Assembly (NCBI GenBank): GCA_029883265.1
Contig: JAOUJM010000011.1
Span: 1-46,992, forward strand
DNA length: 46,992 nucleotides
Direction: 5' to 3'
Source of the DNA: Gammaproteobacteria bacterium
Lineage (GTDB): Bacteria; Pseudomonadota; Gammaproteobacteria; S012-40
In this document: positions 42,036-46,992 of the stretch, in pieces
Position numbering within the stretch: the first letter of the stretch is position 1
How the letters are laid out: the number at the start of each line of letters is the position of its first letter
The notes under the pieces: generated by a model
Seen by the model: the letters and a program-made list of their open reading frames with translations, nothing else
Told to the model about the DNA's origin: nothing
Databases searched by the model: none
Translations under genes and position numbers: made by a program

Positions 42036-42674
42036 CTATGCTCAAACGCCTTATTTTTCTAAGCAAGAATCACATTGCGCTAGTATAAACACTAACGTTG
42101 CGAATTTCTGAAAAAGGTAATTAACAAATTGCGTATGACTTTCCTTACAGTTGTGTTTTTCCCTTAGTTGGCTTTACTATCTAATCAGCACGAATAGATC
42201 AAACTCGCATGCTTAATAGCACCCAAAATATTCGTCAGAATTAACTGATTGTTACAATTTAAGAGGCCATTACCTTCACCCCCCTCATGCTCAAGCTTTG
42301 AATTAACTTGAATTTCGAGTTAGCTCTGAAACCCATTGTTGGGTTAGACCACCACTCATTAAAAATATGTCATCCCGCTAATTCGGCAAATAAATCCCCC
42401 CTGAGCTTTTACACTGGACTTAGCTATACGCGTGATTTTCAGTCAATAGTTCGCCGACAGCAAATGATAGCCCCCAAAGGCTAGACATTGTCTTTTTTCA
42501 AAATTGACAAATTCACTTTATGACACATAGGTTTACTTATGACTCACAATTTCAACACTCAATCAATCTCATTTGAGCACGAAAAAAATAGACTAAATAA
42601 CACCTAAGCTGCTTGCAAAGCATTATTTGTCGGCTAGTATTGTTTCAGACCTGATCGAAAACCAAGGAGCAATC
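42036..42674 (+). other. Non-coding region between motB and the HU-like gene (639 bp)
   Basis: No gene of normal size is visible on either strand. It holds a GGGTT/AACCC hairpin (near 42329-42346), TAGCC/GGCTA at about 42468-42482, a TTGACA hexamer at 42504-42509 with a poor -10 (TAGGTT at 42528) followed by a 22-codon ORF (42539-42607), and the probable HU-like promoter at 42613-42640. It is long enough to hide a small RNA or regulatory region. Confidence 0.45.
42613..42640 (+). promoter_or_regulatory. Candidate promoter of the HU-like gene
   Basis: TTGCAA (42613-42618) and TAGTAT (42635-42640) are separated by 16 bp. Transcription would begin near 42647, about 28 nt before the ATG at 42675. 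Confidence 0.45.
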
Positions 42675-43007
42675 ATGGCCAAAAAACCCAGCGTTATTCA
42701 AGACCCCTACACTCAATCACAAACGATTGCAGAAATTTCCGAAAATACCGGCCTGTCACGCAAACAAGTCAAGGGCGTTCTCGACGAGTTATCAACCATC
42801 ATGGAACGCCATATCAAAAAGCGTGCTTGTGGTGAGTTCACCGTTCCAGGAATGTTTAAAGTAAAAACTGTTAAAAAACCAGCACGTAAAGCACGTAAAG
42901 GCATAAATCCTTTTACTGGGGAAGAAACCGTTTTCAAAGCAAAACCAGCCTCTACTGCAGTTAAAGTCAGACCGCTGAAAAAAGTTAAAGATATGGCCGG
43001 CACCTAA
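42675..43007 (+). CDS. HU-family DNA-binding protein
   Basis: The product is 110 aa from ATG 42675, with AAGGAG upstream. The in-frame extension to 42627 overlaps the promoter and is rejected. The HU/IHF fold has helix TQSQTIAEISENTGLSRKQV, HIKKRACGEFTVPGMFKVKT, and a beta-arm region RKARKGINPFTGEETVFKA, where the usual NPxTGE motif reads NPFTGE. The C-terminus is Lys-rich and longer than in HU-alpha/beta. It should bend and compact DNA. Whether it is a main HU or a specialised nucleoid protein is unknown. Confidence 0.9.
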   Translation: MAKKPSVIQDPYTQSQTIAEISENTGLSRKQVKGVLDELSTIMERHIKKRACGEFTVPGMFKVKTVKKPARKARKGINPFTGEETVFKAKPASTAVKVRPLKKVKDMAGT

Positions 43008-43010
43008 TAA

Positions 43011-43050
43011 TTTAATGCCGGTGAGTTTGTCTCATCGGCATTAAATTTTT
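43011..43050 (+). terminator. Intrinsic terminator of the HU-like gene
   Basis: TTTAATGCCGGTGAG (43011-43025) pairs with CTCATCGGCATTAAA (43031-43045), 15 bp with one G.U, loop 5 nt, then TTTTT. Confidence 0.93.
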
Positions 43051-43149
43051 CATTTTAAACATTTCTTGTTTTTGAAATACGTCATTAGTTTTAATTCCGA
43101 TTAAAAACACCTAAAATAGCTTTTCACATAAATTTAATTGAGGCATCCT

Positions 43150-43719
43150 ATGAACAGTCAAACCAGTATTGACTATGGACCATTAGCCGCGCTCATCGGC
43201 ACTTGGCAAGGTGATAAAGGCATCGACATCGCACCCGAGTCCGATGGCACCGAGACCAACCCTTATTTTGAGACTATTCGCTTTGAAGCCATTGGCGATG
43301 TCACCAACGCCGAGAAACAGGTATTAACTGCGCTTCATTACCGACAAATTGTCAGTAGACATTCCAATCAGCAAGTTTTTCATGATGAGACTGGTTATTG
43401 GATGTGGGACAGCGTTCAACAAATTGTCATGCATTCTTTGCAGATCCCCAGAGCAGTGAGCCTGATCGCGGGAGGTAAATTTTCAGATAAGCAGGAAGCA
43501 GATTCAATTTGTTTACGTGTAAGTGCTAAACATGATAATCCTGATTGGCCAATCATTCAATCACCGTTTATGCGTGATAATGCAAAAACACTTTCATTTG
43601 AACATGAAATCACTGTGCAAGGCGATATACTTAATTATAGTGAAACGACGGTTGTTGATATATATGGTTCGCCTTTCACTCACACAGATAATAATCGATT
43701 AACAAGAATAAATAACTAA
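43150..43719 (+). CDS. Nitrobindin-like/FABP-like beta-barrel protein
   Basis: The product is 189 aa from ATG 43150, with the family opening YGPLAALIGTWQGDKGIDIA, then ETIRFEAIGDVTNAEKQVL, FHDETGYWMWD and SIxLRVSAKHDNPDWPII. The layout fits the DUF1794/nitrobindin heme-binding barrel family, although the family heme His in the C-terminal strand was not located with certainty. The protein is cytoplasmic with no signal peptide. It may bind heme, NO or a fatty-acid-like ligand. The next gene starts 4 bp later and is likely co-transcribed. Confidence 0.8.
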   Translation: MNSQTSIDYGPLAALIGTWQGDKGIDIAPESDGTETNPYFETIRFEAIGDVTNAEKQVLTALHYRQIVSRHSNQQVFHDETGYWMWDSVQQIVMHSLQIPRAVSLIAGGKFSDKQEADSICLRVSAKHDNPDWPIIQSPFMRDNAKTLSFEHEITVQGDILNYSETTVVDIYGSPFTHTDNNRLTRINN

Positions 43720-43723
43720 CACT

Positions 43724-44176
43724 ATGGATGGCTATACCCATACCCAAAAATCCCCATTAAGCTGGTTATTGCTTATTTTTGCTATTGCGATATTACTAGT
43801 GTCGCCATTCGTCAACAGCGATGTTAAATCACTTTTTTTAACCTATATAAGCGCTAGTATTTTTATTGTTGCTGGCTTATGTTTTCATAGCCTAACTATT
43901 GAGGACAAGGGCGATCACTTATTGCTGCGTTTTGGTCCTCTACCCCTGTTTAAAAAAAGCTTTCATTATGCTCAATTTGAGCGCATCGAACCCGATCGTT
44001 CCATCTGGATTGATGGTTGGGGTATCCATTATATCCCTGGCAGAGGCATGATTTATAATATCTGGGGTTTTGATTGTATCAAGCTAATCGGAAAAGAAAA
44101 AACCGTACGCATTGGCAGCAATGACCTAAGGAATTTACAAATATTATTAGGCACAAAAATTCCTCAAAGTCACTAA
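43724..44176 (+). CDS. Small membrane protein with PH-like C-terminal domain, unknown function
   Basis: The product is 150 aa. Two hydrophobic segments form a hairpin in the N-terminal half (PLSWLLLIFAIAILLVSPFV, about 10-30, and LFLTYISASIFIVAGLCFHS, about 38-57). A soluble beta-rich C-terminal part follows (LTIEDKGDHLLLRFGPLPLF, FERIEPDRSIWIDGWG, KEKTVRIGSNDLRNLQILLG), with a pattern like small bacterial PH/PH-like membrane proteins. No named family was recognised. It lies 4 bp behind the nitrobindin-like gene, in an apparent operon. Confidence 0.7.
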   Translation: MDGYTHTQKSPLSWLLLIFAIAILLVSPFVNSDVKSLFLTYISASIFIVAGLCFHSLTIEDKGDHLLLRFGPLPLFKKSFHYAQFERIEPDRSIWIDGWGIHYIPGRGMIYNIWGFDCIKLIGKEKTVRIGSNDLRNLQILLGTKIPQSH

Positions 44177-44345
44177 ATTCCACACAAGCTAGCTGTTTTG
44201 AAAGTCATATCCACACTTGCACCTCTGACCTTGCATTCACTCTAATATTTTCCTTAGGTTTTTGCTTAATTGAGCATTAGTTACTACCGATACAATGTGA
44301 GCACCCCTAATGGAATGAAGCGTTTATTAAAACCTTTTTATTACT

Positions 44346-46442
44346 ATGTTCAAACCTGATCAGCCAACACAAATAATCGTCGACTATAAAGGTAAGATTG
44401 TTGAATCTAGTGACCCCAATGGGCTGCTTGCCTCCATGCAACTTGAACATGCAGATACACTGAACCAAACACTCGCTTGCATTTTCCCACCCTTTAATGA
44501 ATGGCCATCACATCTTTTTAGTGGTTCATTTTTTGGAAATGCGTTTGCTGAAAATAAGAATCAATCGCGCTACCCAGTCAACTTTTTAGTCACCCAAGGA
44601 CCAAAAGAAAACACATTCTTGCTTTATTTGCGCGCAGACGCCACTGGCCTTGAGTATATTACCGAAAGTTATTTTGAAATCGACAATAACGACGCCTTAG
44701 TGTATATCAACCAGGCAGCACAAAAGCTTTTTAAAATCGATAGAGTTGAGGCTCAAGGCCGAAAACTTTGGGATGTTTTCCCTGAACTCGCAAGTTCTTT
44801 TTTTCGCAGCTTTCGCCAAGCACATAAAACTCGGCAAGTTCAACAAAGTGATGGCTACTATCCACCGCAAAACTTATTTCTACAATTTCGAATTTTCCCC
44901 TCCACCAAAGGCCTGCGTGCTTTCATAATTGACTTAACTTCTTATCGTCACCAACAAAGCGCTTATGAAACTCGCTCAAACGAAATTAACGCCATACTCA
45001 ACAACATAATGGAGGGTGTGGTGGCGATTGACATCAGTGGAAATATTGTAACGTTTAATCAATCTGCAGAAAAAATCACAGGCTATTTAGCTCAAGAAGT
45101 CATAGGTAAGAACGTTTCGATACTAATGTCAGAAGATCATGGCAAGCAACATGATCAATATGTGAATAATTTCTTTAGAAGCAAAGCTCATCGAATCATG
45201 AACAATCGTCGTGAGATCCAGATCCGCCATAAACAAGGCCATTTCTTCCCAGCAGAGATCGCGGTTACCAATGTCACCAATGATGACAAGAATCTTTTTA
45301 TAGCGAGCTTCAATGATATAACCCAACAACAAATACAGCAGTCTGAAATGCGTTTGCTAGCAAAGTTTCCAGATGAAAGCCCCGAGCCCATTTTTCGAGT
45401 GACTCAGTTCGGCCATTTAAATTACGCAAACAAAGCGGCCCAGTCACTATTGAACTACTGGAACATTGATATCGGCGATCAAGTACCCGATGATTTGCGC
45501 GAAATCATCACTAACGTATATGCTAGCCACCGCCCAGAGAGTCTCGAGCTATTCGTAGAAAACACCTATTACTCATTCCTAATCGCACCGATTGACGAAC
45601 AGGCTTATGTCAATATATACGGCCGGGATATCACACAAAATGTTCAAGACGAAGAAGAACTTTTACTGCATCGGAATAATTTGAAACAATTAGTTGAACA
45701 TCAGACAGAGTCACTTAAAAGCGCAATCAAACAAGCCGAGCAAGCTAACAAGGCCAAAAGTGTTTTTCTTGCAAATATGAGTCACGAACTACGCACGCCG
45801 CTTAATGCAATTATTGGTTATAGTGAGATTCTTGCTGAGCTTGCCACCGATGACAATAAATTAGACTATATTCAAGACATTGGAAAAATCACTAATTCCG
45901 CGCGATACCTGCTTAACCTCATCAATGACATCTTGGATTTATCTAAAATCGAGTCTGGCCATATGGAGTTGTCTTCACATGAGTTTGATCTCGATAACTT
46001 AATTACCTTAATCAACGACACCATTCAACCCATGCTAAGCAAAAATCAAAATCGCTTTAAAATCGAAAACCGCACGCAACACTTGCATATCAAAAGCGAT
46101 GAGATTCGACTTAAACAAACCATACTCAATTTACTGAGTAATGCGATAAAATTTACACAGAAAGGCACAATTGAGCTCACCATCGACACCAAAACCTATA
46201 ATGATATTGAGCATCTTCTACTTATTATAAGTGATACAGGCATCGGAATGACTGATGAACAAATCCAAAAACTATTTAAACCTTTCTCTCAAGCCAGCAA
46301 TGAAATCAGTATTAAATATGGAGGCACAGGCTTAGGACTCGTCATAAGCAAACGTTTTTGTGAAATGATGGGAGGTGATATTGAGGTTTCCAGCACGCCA
46401 AATAAGGGCAGCAAATTTACCATTCGATTACCACTGGACTAA
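44346..46442 (+). CDS. Cytoplasmic PAS-domain sensor histidine kinase
   Basis: The product is 698 aa with no membrane segment. Three PAS-like regions occur at about 105-205, 212-330 (LNNIMEGVVAIDISGNIVTF, TGYLAQEVIGKNVSILM, the canonical PAS S-box) and 345-435 (SPEPIFRVTQFGHLNYANKA). A coiled coil (LVEHQTESLKSAIKQAEQAN) leads to HisKA with NMSHELRTPLNAIIGYSEIL, H480, and HATPase_c with NLLSNAIKFTQ, ISDTGIGMTDEQ and GGTGLGLVISKRFCEMMGG. It lacks a receiver. PAS domains may sense redox, light or a ligand. Its stop codon overlaps that of the convergent cheX gene. Confidence 0.92.
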   Translation: MFKPDQPTQIIVDYKGKIVESSDPNGLLASMQLEHADTLNQTLACIFPPFNEWPSHLFSGSFFGNAFAENKNQSRYPVNFLVTQGPKENTFLLYLRADATGLEYITESYFEIDNNDALVYINQAAQKLFKIDRVEAQGRKLWDVFPELASSFFRSFRQAHKTRQVQQSDGYYPPQNLFLQFRIFPSTKGLRAFIIDLTSYRHQQSAYETRSNEINAILNNIMEGVVAIDISGNIVTFNQSAEKITGYLAQEVIGKNVSILMSEDHGKQHDQYVNNFFRSKAHRIMNNRREIQIRHKQGHFFPAEIAVTNVTNDDKNLFIASFNDITQQQIQQSEMRLLAKFPDESPEPIFRVTQFGHLNYANKAAQSLLNYWNIDIGDQVPDDLREIITNVYASHRPESLELFVENTYYSFLIAPIDEQAYVNIYGRDITQNVQDEEELLLHRNNLKQLVEHQTESLKSAIKQAEQANKAKSVFLANMSHELRTPLNAIIGYSEILAELATDDNKLDYIQDIGKITNSARYLLNLINDILDLSKIESGHMELSSHEFDLDNLITLINDTIQPMLSKNQNRFKIENRTQHLHIKSDEIRLKQTILNLLSNAIKFTQKGTIELTIDTKTYNDIEHLLLIISDTGIGMTDEQIQKLFKPFSQASNEISIKYGGTGLGLVISKRFCEMMGGDIEVSSTPNKGSKFTIRLPLD

Positions 46443-46900
46443 TCGAAACTCACTTCAACAAAAAAAGTACCCACATCAGAACTAAATGGTATCAAAACAC
46501 TGCGATGATCATGCTGGTGACGAATATGATGCGGCTTTCCCGCAACAATACTTGGCAATGAAATTTGATATTTAATCCCTTCCGACTCCATGATTGCCTG
46601 TGCACCACCTGCAAACATATTTGCCAGTTCTCCTGTTAAATCTTTCAACATATAGTTATCGACTTTAATACTTGGCGGTAACATTATTTTTGCAATATTC
46701 AATAAAACATCAATTGGAAATGAAGCGGATATAGAGCCTCTCCCCTGCTCTCCTTCAAGATTGATTACGGCTGATACTTCACCAAATGCCAAGGTATTTT
46801 CCTTGACCACGATTTCCCCGCGCTTCACATCCTGGCGCACCATGGTTTTCATTACATTCACTATCGATTTTAAAACCGGGTTTATATATTGGGTGTCCAC
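46439..46900 (-). CDS. cheX: CheX-family chemotaxis phosphatase-like protein
   Basis: The product is 153 aa from GTG 46900. The CheX/CheC-like signature ExxN is visible as GELANMFAGGAQ (E91, N94), with the preceding LPPSIKVDNYMLKDLT and SISASFPIDVLLNIAKI. CheX dephosphorylates CheY-P or related response regulators. No CheY or other che gene is in the window. It overlaps the histidine kinase gene at the stop codons on the opposite strand, so antisense effects between them are possible. A regulator partner for the kinase may be nearby outside the window. Confidence 0.85.
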   Translation of the reverse strand: MDTQYINPVLKSIVNVMKTMVRQDVKRGEIVVKENTLAFGEVSAVINLEGEQGRGSISASFPIDVLLNIAKIMLPPSIKVDNYMLKDLTGELANMFAGGAQAIMESEGIKYQISLPSIVAGKPHHIRHQHDHRSVLIPFSSDVGTFFVEVSFD

Positions 46901-46992
46901 AACTTATCTCTTGATATTTATTATTCTACTAACGGACGATTACACATGGATTTTACCTTACAGACATTATGCGCAAGGAGACCAAGTAGAAA
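46901..46992 (+). other. Window end, probable start region of a next transcript
   Basis: Upstream of cheX, this short stretch holds an ATG at 46946 opening a frame that runs off the window (15 codons), and an AAGGAG at about 46974-46979 that may serve a gene starting just outside. Neither can be judged. Confidence 0.2.

Noticed and set aside
42460-42485. Possible c-di-GMP (GEMM) riboswitch near TAGCCCCCAAAGGCTA
   Set aside because: The conserved GEMM core and tetraloop receptor are absent.
1-46992. CRISPR arrays, insertion sequences, prophage or integrative elements
   Set aside because: No regularly spaced repeats, transposase, integrase or phage genes were seen; the DUF559 remnant is the only trace of possible mobility.

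Overview
The window looks like a core-chromosome segment of a motile gammaproteobacterium with a moderately AT-rich genome (by eye; no composition was computed). The best taxonomic markers are conserved gene orders. mutS is followed by a 7Fe ferredoxin gene, and a long minus-strand block carries caxA-kdsD-kdsC-lptC-lptA-lptB-rpoN-hpf-ptsN-rapZ-npr in the order familiar from Gammaproteobacteria, with hprK and an EIIA-Man-type gene added. HprK together with RapZ argues against Enterobacterales and fits deeper-branching lineages. A CbbO/NorD-type VWA protein, a tandem rhodanese and a 7Fe ferredoxin would suit a chemolithotrophic or sulfur-linked metabolism, but no Rubisco, Sox or Nor structural gene lies in the window, so genus and lifestyle stay open.

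Layout: 1-350 holds the decayed end of a DUF559 endonuclease-like gene and a REP-like palindrome. 337-9238 (plus strand) carries the CbbO/NorD-like gene, an unknown 122-aa gene, a rhodanese, mutS, fdxA, a tRNA-Leu(CAA) with its own promoter and terminator, and a glucose-6-phosphate isomerase gene. 9664-15765 is a stress and sensing region: an AraC/GyrI regulator plus a GyrI-like protein, Hsp20, a membrane-anchored retropepsin-like protein (minus strand), and a His-rich Spy/CpxP-like lipoprotein gene followed by an OmpR-type response regulator and histidine kinase. 15803-18677 holds a small outer-membrane protein and a MarR-controlled cassette: MarR, an NTF2-like protein and glutathionyl-hydroquinone reductase, with two near-identical perfect palindromes as probable operators. 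19119-23087 carries unknown genes, a methyltransferase, a sodium:alanine-type symporter and a cupin.

23094-37103 is an almost gap-free minus-strand block. Read in the direction of transcription it runs ubiC, ubiA, caxA, an HMA-domain protein, kdsD, kdsC, lptC, lptA, lptB, rpoN, hpf, ptsN, hprK, rapZ, EIIA-Man, HPr, mgtE, a PQQ-type sugar dehydrogenase and a DUF3047 protein. It joins ubiquinone synthesis, Kdo synthesis, LPS export, sigma-54 and a regulatory PTS without any sugar permease. 37204-46992 has an FkbM methyltransferase, recG, motA/motB with tandem terminators, a 689-bp non-coding stretch, an HU-like protein, a nitrobindin-like protein, a small membrane protein, a cytoplasmic triple-PAS histidine kinase and a convergent CheX.

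No CRISPR array, insertion sequence, prophage or rRNA operon was seen. The most distinctive items are the MarR/quinone-stress cassette with twin operators, the HprK with a degenerate signature motif beside an HPr that keeps both His15 and Ser46, and the DUF559 pseudogene recognisable across two nonsense codons.
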